From Altererythrobacter sp. (GTDB lineage Bacteria > Pseudomonadota > Alphaproteobacteria > Sphingomonadales > Sphingomonadaceae): DNA of 64,000 nucleotides. Under the pieces are notes generated by a model that made no database searches, was not told the origin of the DNA, and worked only from the letters and a program-made list of their open reading frames with translations. Each line of letters opens with the position of its first letter. Positions within the stretch are counted from its first letter, which is position 1. A program made the position numbers and the translations under genes. The stretch lies in NCBI GenBank assembly GCA_016793865.1, contig JAEULJ010000001.1:727496-791495 (forward strand). Direction: 5' to 3'. Positions 1 through 8,833 of this stretch are shown here, one piece after another.

Positions 1-859
<859 letters not shown>

Positions 860-999
860 CGTGGGTGTCCGTCTTGGGAATGGCCGGCCAAGGTCGATGG
901 GCTTGGAGAAAGCAGACCCGGCCCCGCCATGAATGCCGCGGAGCCTGGTGCCGGAAGGTGGGCCTCAGATAAGTCGCCCCGGCCTCACCGTCAATCGGT

Positions 1000-1443
1000 T
1001 CAGAACGGCTTGGCGATCACCAGCACCACGATCACCACCAGAAGCAGCGCGGGCACCTCCCCCAGCATCCGCAGCCTGCGTTCGCCGAGCGGGCGTTGCC
1101 CCTGCCCCATGCGCCGCGCCTGCGCCACGAGATAGCCATGCAAGGCGGTCAGCGCGATCACCAGCGCCAGCTTGGCGTGCAGCCAGCCCTGATCCCACAC
1201 GCCCAGCCCGGTGGCGAGCGCGATGCCCAGCGCCCATACCGCGATCAGGCTCGGTGCCAGGATGATGCGGCGCAGCTTGCCCATGCGATCGGCCCACAAC
1301 GCCTCTTCCGCCGAGCCGGGCGCCGCATCCACGCAATAGATCATCTGGCGCGGCAGCATGAACAGCCCGGCCATCCAGAACACCACGAAGATGATGTGCC
1401 CCGCCTTCAGCCAGGGATAGATAGCGGCGAGAATCGGCTGCAT
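1000..1443 (-). CDS. hemJ: Protoporphyrinogen IX oxidase HemJ (CopD-like membrane protein)
   Basis: HemJ oxidises protoporphyrinogen IX to protoporphyrin IX in the inner membrane, the penultimate step of haem synthesis in many Alphaproteobacteria. The 147-residue protein has four predicted membrane helices and the family signature WLKAGHIIFVVFWMAGL with LPR, including the conserved His after KA. A second conserved basic stretch (MGKLRRI) lies between helices 1 and 2. I chose the ATG at 1443; an in-frame GTG at 1449 would add two residues. It follows hemE by 31 bases on the same strand, so the two haem genes are probably cotranscribed. The family also includes CopD-like copper proteins, but length and the hemE context favour HemJ. 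Confidence 0.87.
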   Translation of the reverse strand: MQPILAAIYPWLKAGHIIFVVFWMAGLFMLPRQMIYCVDAAPGSAEEALWADRMGKLRRIILAPSLIAVWALGIALATGLGVWDQGWLHAKLALVIALTALHGYLVAQARRMGQGQRPLGERRLRMLGEVPALLLVVIVVLVIAKPF

Positions 1444-1474
1444 GGCCACGGTCTAGTCCCCGCCTGGCGCGACG

Positions 1475-2500
1475 TCATCCCCGCCAGCCGCGAACCGTGG
1501 CGATAAGCTTTTCCACATGCTCGATCGGGGTGAACTGGCCGATGCCGTGGCCAAGGTTGAAGATATGCGGGCGCTCCGCAAACGCTTCCAGAACGGCGTC
1601 AATCCGCCGTTCCAGCGCCTCGCCGCCAGCCAGCAGCAACAGCGGGTCGAGATTGCCCTGGACCGGCATTCCGGCCGGCAATTCGCGCGCCGCCCACACC
1701 GGATCGACCGTTTCGTCCACACCCACGGCATCGACCCCGGTTTCACACGCATAGGCAGGCAGCTTCGCCCCGGCACCCTTGGGAAAGCCGATGACGGGCA
1801 CACCGGGACGCGCGGCATGGAGCGCGGCGGCGATGCGGGCATTGGGCGCGATCACCCAGCGCTCGAACTGATCGGGCGCGAGGCTCCCGGCCCAGCTGTC
1901 GAACAGCTGCACCGCTTCCACCCCGGCGTCGATCTGGCGGATCAGATAATCGACGGTCGCGCGCTCGATCGACTCGATCAGCGAGGCGAATGCGGCGGGA
2001 TCGCGATAGGCGAGCTCGCGCGCCTGGTGCTGGTCCTTCGAGCCCTGCCCCGCGACCATGTAGGTCGCGACCGTCCAGGGCGAACCGGCAAAGCCCAACA
2101 TGGTCACGCCTTCGGGCAGCCCCGCGCGGGTCTGCCGCACGGTCTGATAGATCGGATCGAGCCGCGTCGGCATCGCCTCAAGCGCCTGCCATACCCCATC
2201 GACCAGCGGAGGTGCGAGCCGCGGCCCCTCGCCCGTCTCGAACCACAGATCCTGGCCCAGCGCGTGGGGGATCACCAATATGTCGGAAAACAGGATCGCA
2301 CCGTCGAAACCGAAGCGGCGGATCGGCTGGAGCGTGATTTCCGCCGCCAGGGCGCTGTCATAGGCCATCGCCAGGAAACCGCCGGCCCGTTCGCGCAGAG
2401 CGCGGTATTCGGGCAGATAGCGCCCCGCCTGGCGCATCAGCCACAGGGGAACCCGTTCACCGCGATGTCCGTTCAGCGTGTCGAGCAGGAGGCCGGGCAT
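1475..2500 (-). CDS. hemE: Uroporphyrinogen decarboxylase
   Basis: HemE decarboxylates the four acetate side chains of uroporphyrinogen III to give coproporphyrinogen III, in the cytoplasm. The 341-residue protein is full length. It carries the N-terminal signature PLWLMRQAGRYLPEYR, whose arginines bind substrate carboxylates, then FSDILVIPHALG with the catalytic Asp region, GFAGSPWTVATYM, and a C-terminal NLGHGIGQFTPIEHV. It is transcribed away from the adjacent origin-like gap and shares direction with hemJ and rho. hemE next to the replication origin is the classic Caulobacter and Rickettsia arrangement, so this gene also serves as a landmark. Confidence 0.97.
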   Translation of the reverse strand: MPGLLLDTLNGHRGERVPLWLMRQAGRYLPEYRALRERAGGFLAMAYDSALAAEITLQPIRRFGFDGAILFSDILVIPHALGQDLWFETGEGPRLAPPLVDGVWQALEAMPTRLDPIYQTVRQTRAGLPEGVTMLGFAGSPWTVATYMVAGQGSKDQHQARELAYRDPAAFASLIESIERATVDYLIRQIDAGVEAVQLFDSWAGSLAPDQFERWVIAPNARIAAALHAARPGVPVIGFPKGAGAKLPAYACETGVDAVGVDETVDPVWAARELPAGMPVQGNLDPLLLLAGGEALERRIDAVLEAFAERPHIFNLGHGIGQFTPIEHVEKLIATVRGWRG

Positions 2501-2515
2501 CGCGCTTGCGTCTCA

Positions 2516-2545
2516 CTTCAATATAACAAGATTTAAAGATGGATG
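2516..2545. other. AT-rich candidate DNA-unwinding element
   Basis: About 73 % A+T over 30 bases, in a region that is otherwise around two thirds G+C. It lies directly upstream of hemE and 18 bases from a DnaA-box-like site. It contains ATATAAC and ATTTAAAG. It could instead simply be the hemE promoter, and the two roles do not exclude each other. Confidence 0.45.
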
Positions 2546-2562
2546 ATGGAGTCTGTTGGCCC

Positions 2563-2571
2563 TGTGGAAAG
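2563..2571 (-). other. DnaA-box-like site TGTGGAAAG
   Basis: Matches the reverse DnaA consensus TGTGNAWAA at all but the last base. It lies next to the AT-rich stretch in the hemE/PPSR gap. A single site of this quality can occur by chance; its position in a synteny-predicted origin is what makes it credible. Confidence 0.45.
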
Positions 2572-2795
2572 CGGGGACGGCGGCGCCCTGCCCGATTTCT
2601 CCCGGCTTGAACAGCGTCCCGGATGATGGCGAATCGCGCTCGCAGCGGTGTCGAGTCGAAGTTTTCCCGCTTCTCCCCAGCCTGTCGATGAATTGCCTGG
2701 GCTGTCCATGATCCGCCGGGCGAATCGGCTGGTAGCGGGGAGCGAATCCCCTCCCCCGCTTGTCGCCGGGTTCCTCCCGTGGTTTATGCCGGGGC

Positions 2796-2804
2796 TTCTC
2801 CACA
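2796..2804 (+). other. DnaA-box-like site TTCTCCACA
   Basis: One mismatch (third base) from TTATCCACA. It lies at the PPSR side of the origin-like gap, 25 bases before the PPSR start codon. Confidence 0.45.
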
Positions 2805-2829
2805 AGCGGACCGGGCGGGCGGTGCAGCG

Positions 2830-3678
2830 ATGAAGCGTCTCCATCTCCACCTGGTTTCGGATTCGACCGGCGAAACGCTGGAGATGATCGCCAAGGCGGC
2901 GCTGGCACAGTTCGAGGACGCGGAGATCACCCGCCATTTCTGGCCGATGGTGCGCTCGCGCCAGCATCTCGACCGGATCGTGCCGGAGCTGACGGCGCAT
3001 CCGGGCCTGGTGCTCTACACGCTGGTCAATGTGGAGACGCGGGCGCGACTGGAGGAGCATTGCCGCCATCTCTCGCTTCCGGCGGTGCCGGTTCTCGATC
3101 AGGTGACGGAGGCGCTGGAAACCGCGCTGGGGCAGGAAGCGCACGGCCGGCCCGGCCGCCAGCATCTGATGGACGATGCCTATTTCCGCCGGGTGGAAGC
3201 GATCCAGTTCACCATCGCCCATGACGACGGGATCGCACAGGAGGACTGGGAGGAGGCGGACATCGTGCTCGCGGGCGTCTCGCGCTCGTCCAAGACGCCG
3301 ACCAGCATCTATCTCGCCAATCGCGGCTACAAGGTCGCCAATATTCCGCTGGTGGTGGAGAGCCCGCCGCCGGCCGCGCTGTTCACGCTGCGCCATCCGC
3401 TGGTGGTCGGGCTGACCACGGCGCCCGAGCGGCTGGTCCAGATTCGCCGCAACCGCCTGGTGACGCTGGGCGAGATCAACCGCACCGACTACATCGATGC
3501 CGAGCGGGTCCAGGCGGAGGTGGCCTTCGCTAGGCGCATGTTCGCCGATCGCGGCTGGCCGGTGATCGACGTCACCCGCCGTTCCATCGAGGAGACGGCC
3601 GCGGCGATCATCAGCCTGTGCGGAGAGCGCAAGCGCGCCCGGCAGGACGCCGACTTCGAAGGGGTGAAACCGATATGA
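2830..3678 (+). CDS. Bifunctional kinase/pyrophosphorylase regulator (PPSR/PDRP, DUF299 family)
   Basis: Members of this family reversibly phosphorylate pyruvate phosphate dikinase or PEP synthase on a threonine, switching PEP formation off and on. The 282-residue protein begins MKRLHLHLVSDSTGET, a family signature, and contains the P-loop-like GVSRSSKTPTSIYLANRG near residues 150-170, followed by KVANIPLV. The ATG at 2830 is chosen because the signature starts immediately; a longer upstream reading would enter the origin-like gap. Its stop overlaps the maf start. Which partner it controls (PPDK or PpsA) cannot be told here. A DUF299 gene next to the origin opposite hemE fits the conserved alphaproteobacterial origin cluster. 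Confidence 0.9.
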   Translation: MKRLHLHLVSDSTGETLEMIAKAALAQFEDAEITRHFWPMVRSRQHLDRIVPELTAHPGLVLYTLVNVETRARLEEHCRHLSLPAVPVLDQVTEALETALGQEAHGRPGRQHLMDDAYFRRVEAIQFTIAHDDGIAQEDWEEADIVLAGVSRSSKTPTSIYLANRGYKVANIPLVVESPPPAALFTLRHPLVVGLTTAPERLVQIRRNRLVTLGEINRTDYIDAERVQAEVAFARRMFADRGWPVIDVTRRSIEETAAAIISLCGERKRARQDADFEGVKPI

Positions 3679-4301
3679 GCGGCATGGATCCTGTTGCTGC
3701 AAGCCTCGCGGGCACCGGTTTCGTCCTCGCCTCCGCCAGCGCCTCGCGGCGGGCGATGCTGGCGGGCGCCGGCTTGTCCTTCGAGGTGGACCCAGCCCGG
3801 ATCGACGAACGCGCGCTTGAGGCCGAGATGGCCGGCGCCGATCCCGCCGAGATCGCCCAGGCACTGGCTGCGTCCAAGGCCGCGGCGGTTTCGGCCCGGC
3901 GGCCCGGCGCATGGGTGCTCGGGAGCGATTCCCTGGTCGAAGTCGCGGAGCGCCGCTTCGACAAGCCCGCGAGCCGCGAGGAGGCGGCCGAGCACCTGAG
4001 GTTTTTCTCGGGCAAGGCGATGACCCTCCACAGCGCCGCTGCCCTCGCGCGGGACGGGCGGATCGAATGGGTCGCCAGCGACTTCGCCCGGCTCGTGGTG
4101 CGCGAGCTGAGCGAGGATTTCATCGCCGCCTATCTCGCTGGCGAATGGCCGGCGGTCGCGGGCTGCGTGGGTGTTTTCAGGATAGAGGGGCCGGGCGCGC
4201 AGATGTTCGAGCGGGTCGCCGGGGACCAGTTCACGGTGCAGGGGATGCCGCTGTTGCCGGTGCTCGATGCGCTTCGCGAGCGTGGGGTGCTGATCGCGTG
4301 A
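3675..4301 (+). CDS. maf: Maf-family nucleotide pyrophosphatase
   Basis: Maf proteins hydrolyse non-canonical or modified nucleoside triphosphates to monophosphates (house-cleaning) and are linked to septum control. The 208-residue protein has the N-terminal LASASASRR signature, the acidic catalytic region VLGSDSLVEV, a substrate-loop lysine in FFSGKAMTLHSA, and the C-terminal QGMPLLPVL. The ATG at 3675 overlaps the PPSR stop by four bases, which supports translational coupling. The next gene, aroE, again overlaps by four bases. Substrate preference among Maf subfamilies is not readable from this sequence. Confidence 0.92.
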   Translation: MSGMDPVAASLAGTGFVLASASASRRAMLAGAGLSFEVDPARIDERALEAEMAGADPAEIAQALAASKAAAVSARRPGAWVLGSDSLVEVAERRFDKPASREEAAEHLRFFSGKAMTLHSAAALARDGRIEWVASDFARLVVRELSEDFIAAYLAGEWPAVAGCVGVFRIEGPGAQMFERVAGDQFTVQGMPLLPVLDALRERGVLIA

Positions 4302-5152
4302 TTCCCTATGCCGAGGTGATCGGCGATCCGATCGTGCAGTCCAAATCTCCCACGATCCACCGATTCTGGCTCGCAAAGCTGGGCGTCGAGGCGGACTATC
4401 GCGCTACACGCATCACCGGCGCGGAAGTGGGTGCGTTCCTGGCGGAGCGGCGCGGAGACCCGGGCTGGCGCGGCTGCAACGTCACCATGCCGCTGAAACA
4501 GGCGGTCCAGGCGCATCTCGACAGTGTCGAGGCGCCCGCCGATTGCATCGGCGCGGTCAACACCATCTACCCGGCTTTCGATCGGCTGCTGGCGGGGACG
4601 AATACTGACGCGGGCGGATTTCTCGAGCCGCTGCGGGGCGAGCTGGCGGCGCGGCACTATTTCCGCATGGCGCGGGTGCTGGGCACGGGCGGCGCGGCGC
4701 GCGCCATCGTCAGCGCGCTCGCCGCGGAAGGCTTCACCATCGTTCTGGCCGGTCGCGATCCGGTCAAGGCGCGCACCCTGCTGGACGAGCTTGCGCCGAC
4801 CGGCGAACATCACGCCGTTCCGCTCGATCATTTCGCCTCGCCCACCGATTTTGCCTTCGACGACCGCGCGGGCTGCCTCGATCTCGTCGTCAATGCATCG
4901 CCGCTGGGAATGCGTGGCCAACCGTCGCTGGTCTTCGACTGGAGCCACGCTCCGCCCGGGGCTATCGCCTATGACATCGTGACCGACCCCGTGGAGACGT
5001 CGTTCCTTCGGGACGCCCGGGACTCCGGGCACGCGACGATAGACGGGCTTGCCATGCTGATCGGCCAGGCTGCGGAGGCGTTCGAAATCTTCTTCGGCCA
5101 GCCTCCGCCGCGCCAGTACGATGCCGAGCTGCGCGCGCTGCTGGCTCGATGA
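4298..5152 (+). CDS. aroE: Shikimate dehydrogenase (NADP+)
   Basis: AroE reduces 3-dehydroshikimate to shikimate with NADPH in aromatic amino acid synthesis. The 284-residue protein shows the substrate-binding GDPIVQSKSPTIH (Ser-x-Ser), NVTMPLK with the catalytic lysine, GTNTDAGGF with the catalytic aspartate, the Rossmann loop GTGGAARA, and DGLAMLIGQA near the C terminus. The start is a GTG at 4298 inside the maf stop (GTGA), the only start that keeps the VIPYAEVIGDP segment without a long foreign extension. It lies in the conserved origin-proximal maf-aroE-coaE-dnaQ string. Confidence 0.95.
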   Translation: MIPYAEVIGDPIVQSKSPTIHRFWLAKLGVEADYRATRITGAEVGAFLAERRGDPGWRGCNVTMPLKQAVQAHLDSVEAPADCIGAVNTIYPAFDRLLAGTNTDAGGFLEPLRGELAARHYFRMARVLGTGGAARAIVSALAAEGFTIVLAGRDPVKARTLLDELAPTGEHHAVPLDHFASPTDFAFDDRAGCLDLVVNASPLGMRGQPSLVFDWSHAPPGAIAYDIVTDPVETSFLRDARDSGHATIDGLAMLIGQAAEAFEIFFGQPPPRQYDAELRALLAR

Positions 5153-5742
5153 GCAAGCCCCTGATCCTCGGCCTCACCGGATCGATCGGGATGGGCAAGT
5201 CCACGGTCGCGGCCATCTTCGCCGAGGCCGGAGTGCCGGTGTTCGACGCCGATGCCGAGGTCCGCGCCTTGCAGGGGCCGGACGGCGCGCTGCTCCCCGC
5301 GATCGAGGCGGCGTTTCCCGGCAGCACCGGCCCCGCGGGCGTGTTGCGCGAGGTGCTGGGGGCGCGGGTGTTCGGCGATCAAGCCGCACTCGCCCGGCTC
5401 GAGGCGATCGTCCATCCCGCCGTCGCGCGGCGGCGGGAGGCGTTCCTCGCGGCCCACGCCGCTGCGCCATTGGTGGTGTTCGACATCCCGTTGCTGTTCG
5501 AGAAGGGCGGCAGTGCGGCGGTCGATGAGGTGCTGGTCGTCTCCGCCCCGCCGGAGGTGCAGCGCGCGCGGGTGCTGGCGCGCGCGGGGATGACGGGGAA
5601 GAAATTCACCCGCATCCTCGCCCTGCAGATGCCGGACGCGGAAAAGCGCGCGCGCGCCGATCATGTGATCGACACGGGCGGCCCGCTGGCTGAGACGGAG
5701 CGCGCGGTGCGCGCGCTGATCGCCCGGCTGACAACGGGCTGA
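5149..5742 (+). CDS. coaE: Dephospho-CoA kinase
   Basis: CoaE phosphorylates the 3'-hydroxyl of dephospho-CoA, the last step of coenzyme A synthesis. The 197-residue protein begins with the P-loop GLTGSIGMGKST (residues 7-18), followed by VFDADAEV, IVHPAV, VVFDIPLLFE and a C-terminal DHVIDTGG, all family marks. Its ATG overlaps the aroE stop by four bases. About 50 bases separate it from dnaQ. Confidence 0.96.
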   Translation: MSKPLILGLTGSIGMGKSTVAAIFAEAGVPVFDADAEVRALQGPDGALLPAIEAAFPGSTGPAGVLREVLGARVFGDQAALARLEAIVHPAVARRREAFLAAHAAAPLVVFDIPLLFEKGGSAAVDEVLVVSAPPEVQRARVLARAGMTGKKFTRILALQMPDAEKRARADHVIDTGGPLAETERAVRALIARLTTG

Positions 5743-5793
5743 GGCGCGGGCGGGGCTTGCGCCGCCCCTGCAAGCGGCGCACAGGAGGTAAGC

Positions 5794-6507
5794 ATGCGCG
5801 AGATCGTGTTCGACACCGAAACCACCGGCCTCGACCCACGGACGGGCGACCGGATGGTGGAAATCGGCTGTATCGAGCTGATGAACCTGGTCCCCACCGG
5901 CCAGACCTTTCACGCCTATTTCAATCCGGAGCGCGACATGCCTGCGGGCGCCGAGCAGGTTCACGGGCTGTCGGCACAGTTTCTCTCGGACAAGCCGCTG
6001 TTCGGCGACACCGCCGATGCGCTGCTGGCCTTTATCGCGGATTCGCCGCTGGTCGCGCATAATGCGGGGTTCGATTTCGGCTTCCTCAACGCGGAACTGG
6101 GCCTGTGCGGGCGCGAGCCGGTCTGCCTGACCCGGATGATCGACACGGTCGGCATGGCCAAGAAGCGCCATCCCGGCGCCAAGCTGTCGCTCGATGCGCT
6201 GTGCACGCGCTATGGCATCGACCGCAGCCACCGGGTCAAGCACGGCGCGCTGCTGGATGCCGAGCTGCTGGCGCAGGTCTATGTCGAGTTGAAGGGCGGG
6301 CGGCAGATCGGGCTGGAGCTGGCCGCGGACGCCGGCGGAGGACCGGCGGCGGCCCAGCCGCATCCGGTGCCCGCCGCCGCCATCACGCGCGATGTCCGCC
6401 CGGCCCGGCCTCACGCGCCGAGTGAGGCGGAGCTGGCCCGGCACGCCGGCTTCGTGGCCCGCATAAAGGGGGCGCTATGGGGCACCGCGCCGCCGCTCGC
6501 GCGTTGA
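5794..6507 (+). CDS. dnaQ: DNA polymerase III epsilon subunit (3'-5' proofreading exonuclease)
   Basis: DnaQ is the proofreading exonuclease of the replicative polymerase. The 237-residue protein has the three DEDDh exonuclease motifs: ExoI FDTETTGLDP (Asp7, Glu9), ExoII AHNAGFDFGFLN, and ExoIII HGALLDAELL with the catalytic His and Asp. The C-terminal 60 residues are loosely conserved and expected to bind the alpha subunit. A strong ribosome-binding site (AGGAGG) lies seven bases before the ATG, unlike the overlapping genes upstream. dnaQ follows coaE in many alphaproteobacterial origin clusters. secB, the next gene in Caulobacter, is not here. Confidence 0.95.
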   Translation: MREIVFDTETTGLDPRTGDRMVEIGCIELMNLVPTGQTFHAYFNPERDMPAGAEQVHGLSAQFLSDKPLFGDTADALLAFIADSPLVAHNAGFDFGFLNAELGLCGREPVCLTRMIDTVGMAKKRHPGAKLSLDALCTRYGIDRSHRVKHGALLDAELLAQVYVELKGGRQIGLELAADAGGGPAAAQPHPVPAAAITRDVRPARPHAPSEAELARHAGFVARIKGALWGTAPPLAR

Positions 6508-6516
6508 TTGGTCAGG

Positions 6517-6532
6517 CCGCGAACGCGGTTTT
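6517..6532 (+). terminator. Weak candidate terminator after dnaQ
   Basis: A short hairpin CCGC-gaac-GCGG followed directly by TTTTAA, nine bases after the dnaQ stop. The stem is only four to five pairs, so the call is tentative. Confidence 0.35.
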
Positions 6533-6571
6533 AAGGGGGTCGGAATTACTGGAGAAGGAGAATAGCCGCCC

Positions 6572-7162
6572 ATGGATATCCGCGTCTCGGGACACCAGAT
6601 CGAAACCGGCGAAGCGCTGCAGACCTATGTGGCCGACCGCCTCAACGCGATGGTAGAGAAATATTTCAGCCGCGCGCTTTCCTCGCAGGTCACGTTCGGC
6701 AAGGGCGCTCATGGCGCCTTCACCAGCGACATCGTGACTCACGTCAACAAAGGCCTGATCCTCAAGAGCCACGGCGATGCCCAGGACGTGCATCTCTCGT
6801 TCGACCAGGCCGCCGAGAAGCTCGACAAGCAGCTCCGCCGCTACAAGCGGCGCATCCAGGACCGGCATCAGCAGAGCGCGCATTCAATGGCGGAAGACGA
6901 GGCCGCCTACACCATCTTCGCCGCGCCCGCGCCGTGGGTCGACGCCATTCCCGGCGAGGAGGATGACGATTCCGCGCCGGATTCACCCCCGGTGATCGCC
7001 GAGACGACCGCGGATATTCCCGAGGCGAGCGTTGCCGATGCGGTGATGATGCTGGACCTGCGCGATACGGCGGCGTTGCTGTTCAAGAATGCGGCCACGG
7101 GCGTTCACAACATGGTCTATCGCCGCCGCGACGGCTCGATCGGCTGGGTCGAGCCGCGCTGA
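6572..7162 (+). CDS. hpf: Ribosome hibernation-promoting factor, long form
   Basis: Long HPF dimerises 70S ribosomes into inactive 100S particles in stationary phase. The 196-residue protein has the N-terminal ribosome-binding domain (about 1-105, MDIRVSGHQIETGEALQTYV start and basic RRYKRRIQDRH end), a variable acidic linker, and the C-terminal dimerisation domain (about 145-196, with SVADAVMMLDLRDTAALLF, NMVYRRRDGSIGWVEPR). A good ribosome-binding site (GGAGAAGGAG) precedes the ATG. In many relatives hpf is followed by ptsN; here a thioesterase gene follows 23 bases later. Confidence 0.95.
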   Translation: MDIRVSGHQIETGEALQTYVADRLNAMVEKYFSRALSSQVTFGKGAHGAFTSDIVTHVNKGLILKSHGDAQDVHLSFDQAAEKLDKQLRRYKRRIQDRHQQSAHSMAEDEAAYTIFAAPAPWVDAIPGEEDDDSAPDSPPVIAETTADIPEASVADAVMMLDLRDTAALLFKNAATGVHNMVYRRRDGSIGWVEPR

Positions 7163-7185
7163 CGGGCGGGGAGGGGGCAACAGCG

Positions 7186-7650
7186 GTGGTCGAGGCGGTT
7201 GCGGGCGCTGAGCTGCACTATCGTGCGCTGGAGAGGCTTTATGCCGCGGCGCCCGTAAACGCGCTGTTCGCGTCGCGGCTCGAGATCGCGGAGGAAGGCC
7301 GCGCCCGCATCACCTTCGAGGTTACGCCGGCGGTCCACCATGCCGCCGGCGCCGCTCACGGCACGATCTACTTCAAGATGCTGGACGATGCGGCCTTCTA
7401 CGCCGCCAACAGCCTGGCGACCGATCGCTTCCTGCTCACCACCTCCTTCAACATGCATTTCACCAAGCCCGTGCGTGGTGGGCTGGTGGTGGCCGAAGGG
7501 CGCTGGGTTTCGGGCCGCAAGCGCGTGTTCGTGGCCGAGGCGCGGCTTGTCGATTCAGAAGGCGAGGAGATCGGGCGCGGCACCGGCACCTTCATGCGCA
7601 GCCGGATCGCGCTCTCGGGACTGCCCGGCTACCGGGCGGAAGAGTCGTGA
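7186..7650 (+). CDS. PaaI-like hotdog thioesterase
   Basis: A 154-residue single hotdog-fold protein of the PaaI/YiiD acyl-CoA thioesterase type. It has the characteristic segment HHAAGAAHGTIYFKMLDDAAFYAANSL, the GxxHG-type loop and a catalytic-position Asp, followed by strands TTSFNMHFTKPVRGG and VAEARLVDSEGEEIGRGTGTF. The start is a GTG at 7186, preceded by GGGGAGGGGG. Its substrate is unknown. The next gene overlaps its stop by four bases. Confidence 0.8.
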   Translation: MVEAVAGAELHYRALERLYAAAPVNALFASRLEIAEEGRARITFEVTPAVHHAAGAAHGTIYFKMLDDAAFYAANSLATDRFLLTTSFNMHFTKPVRGGLVVAEGRWVSGRKRVFVAEARLVDSEGEEIGRGTGTFMRSRIALSGLPGYRAEES

Positions 7651-7985
7651 GCGGCGGGCGGCTGCCGGCGCATCTCGAGGTTGCCGCCCTGATTCGTGCC
7701 GCCGAGGCGGACGGCGGGTTCGCCGCAGTGCTGTCGAAGGGCGAGCGCGAGGGCGGAGCGATATACCTAACAACTTGTGAACGCGGGCGAAATTCGCGGC
7801 TCTGGGAGCGGATGCCAAGGCTGGACGGCCGCCGCATCTTCACCGTGTCTAGAGAACAAGATACTGAAAAACCGCACGAATATGACGAGTACCTGCAACG
7901 CCGCATGGCACGGGACGAGGATGGCTGGTTGATTGAACTGGACGTCGTGGATGCGGAACGGTTCATCGCACAATTGGCCGATTAG
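7647..7985 (+). CDS. DUF1491 family protein
   Basis: A 112-residue protein of unknown function that I recognise as DUF1491, an alphaproteobacterial family. The signature is RLPAHLEVAALIRAAEADGGFAAVL with KGEREGGAIYL. The GTG start at 7647 overlaps the thioesterase stop (GTGA). The second half looks less GC-rich than its neighbours. About 190 non-coding bases follow before the next gene. Confidence 0.7.
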   Translation: MSGGRLPAHLEVAALIRAAEADGGFAAVLSKGEREGGAIYLTTCERGRNSRLWERMPRLDGRRIFTVSREQDTEKPHEYDEYLQRRMARDEDGWLIELDVVDAERFIAQLAD

Positions 7986-8177
7986 CTTGACCCCGTAACG
8001 GATGTAACTAGCTGGCGCGCGACCTGAGCGTAGGCGGCTCGCCCGGCATAGAGGCCGGTGAGCTAGCACGCAGACGGGGAACAGCCGGCAGGCCGTTATA
8101 GATGGGATCGGACACGCCAACCGCGTGCCCCGTCACGGTCTGCGCCAGGCTCGTTCACCGCCCTGACCGAAGCTTAC

Positions 8178-8813
8178 ATGATTCGCTTGAATGTTTCCGC
8201 TGGCGTGGCGGTGATCGCCGTCGCGCTGGCTTCCGTGCTGGCACCGATAGATATGCCCACGGCCCGCGCGCAGCAGAACGCGTCCACGGCTTCGGCAATG
8301 ACCGAACCGGCCGAATCCGAGATCGTTCCGCAGTTCGTCCCGCGCGAAGTGGTTCAGCCGCTCCCCGAGAAGACCGATGTGCCGGCCGAAGCGAACGCCG
8401 CCAGCCTGCGCGAACTGGTGAGCACCATGCCCCAGACCGCGCTCGACGATCAGCTCCGGTGCCTTGCGGGCGCCATCTATTTCGAAGCCCGGGGCGAGCC
8501 GCTGGAAGGCCAGCTCGCCGTCGCCGAGGTGATCGTCAACCGCGCCGCCAGCGGCCGCTTCCCGGCCAGCTATTGCGGCGTCGTGACGCAGAAATCGCAG
8601 TTCAGCTTCGTCAAGGGCGGCCGGATGCCGGCGAACCCGCGCGATTCCCACATCTGGCGCCGTGCCAAGGCGGTCGCGCAGATCGCCCATCGCGGGCTGT
8701 GGGACAGCCGGGCCGAAGGCGCGCTGTTCTTCCATGCCCGCTCGGTAGCGCCCGCCTGGAGCGGCCGCCGCCAGGCGATGGCGCGGATCAGCAACCACGT
8801 CTTCTATCGCTGA
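8178..8813 (+). CDS. Secreted cell wall hydrolase (SleB/Hydrolase_2 family)
   Basis: A 211-residue exported peptidoglycan hydrolase. Residues 1-32 form a signal peptide ending ARAQQ, followed by a low-complexity linker. The catalytic Hydrolase_2 domain (about 90-211) begins CLAGAIYFEARGEPLEGQLAVAEVIVNR, with the conserved Glu of the YFEARGE motif, and continues with QFSFV and ALFFHA. The family includes the spore lytic enzyme SleB, but in Sphingomonadales such proteins are general cell-wall amidase/lytic-transglycosylase-like enzymes. It stands alone and is convergent with xth. Confidence 0.87.
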   Translation: MIRLNVSAGVAVIAVALASVLAPIDMPTARAQQNASTASAMTEPAESEIVPQFVPREVVQPLPEKTDVPAEANAASLRELVSTMPQTALDDQLRCLAGAIYFEARGEPLEGQLAVAEVIVNRAASGRFPASYCGVVTQKSQFSFVKGGRMPANPRDSHIWRRAKAVAQIAHRGLWDSRAEGALFFHARSVAPAWSGRRQAMARISNHVFYR

Positions 8814-8833
8814 GTTCCCGCGATGGCGGGGGA

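Larger units (their letters stand above)
2501..2829. other. Probable chromosomal replication origin (oriC) between hemE and PPSR
   Basis: This 329-base gap holds no convincing gene. What is seen: an AT-rich stretch at about 2516-2545 in GC-rich surroundings; near-consensus DnaA boxes (8 of 9) at 2563-2571 and 2796-2804 and a weaker one (7 of 9) at 2683-2691; five GANTC methylation sites at 2549, 2631, 2653, 2722 and 2744; and one TTAA (2533-2536) that could be a CtrA half-site. Flanking genes are transcribed outward on both sides. In Caulobacter and Rickettsia the origin lies beside hemE, with the same kind of gene cluster on the other side. The function is inferred from synteny and motifs. 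The promoters for hemE and the PPSR gene must also lie here. Confidence 0.75.

Noticed and set aside
4969..6444. Long minus-strand open frame (491 codons) opposite aroE, coaE and dnaQ
   Set aside because: It is antisense to three conserved genes, rich in Arg, Gly and His as expected for shadow frames in GC-rich DNA, and matches no family.
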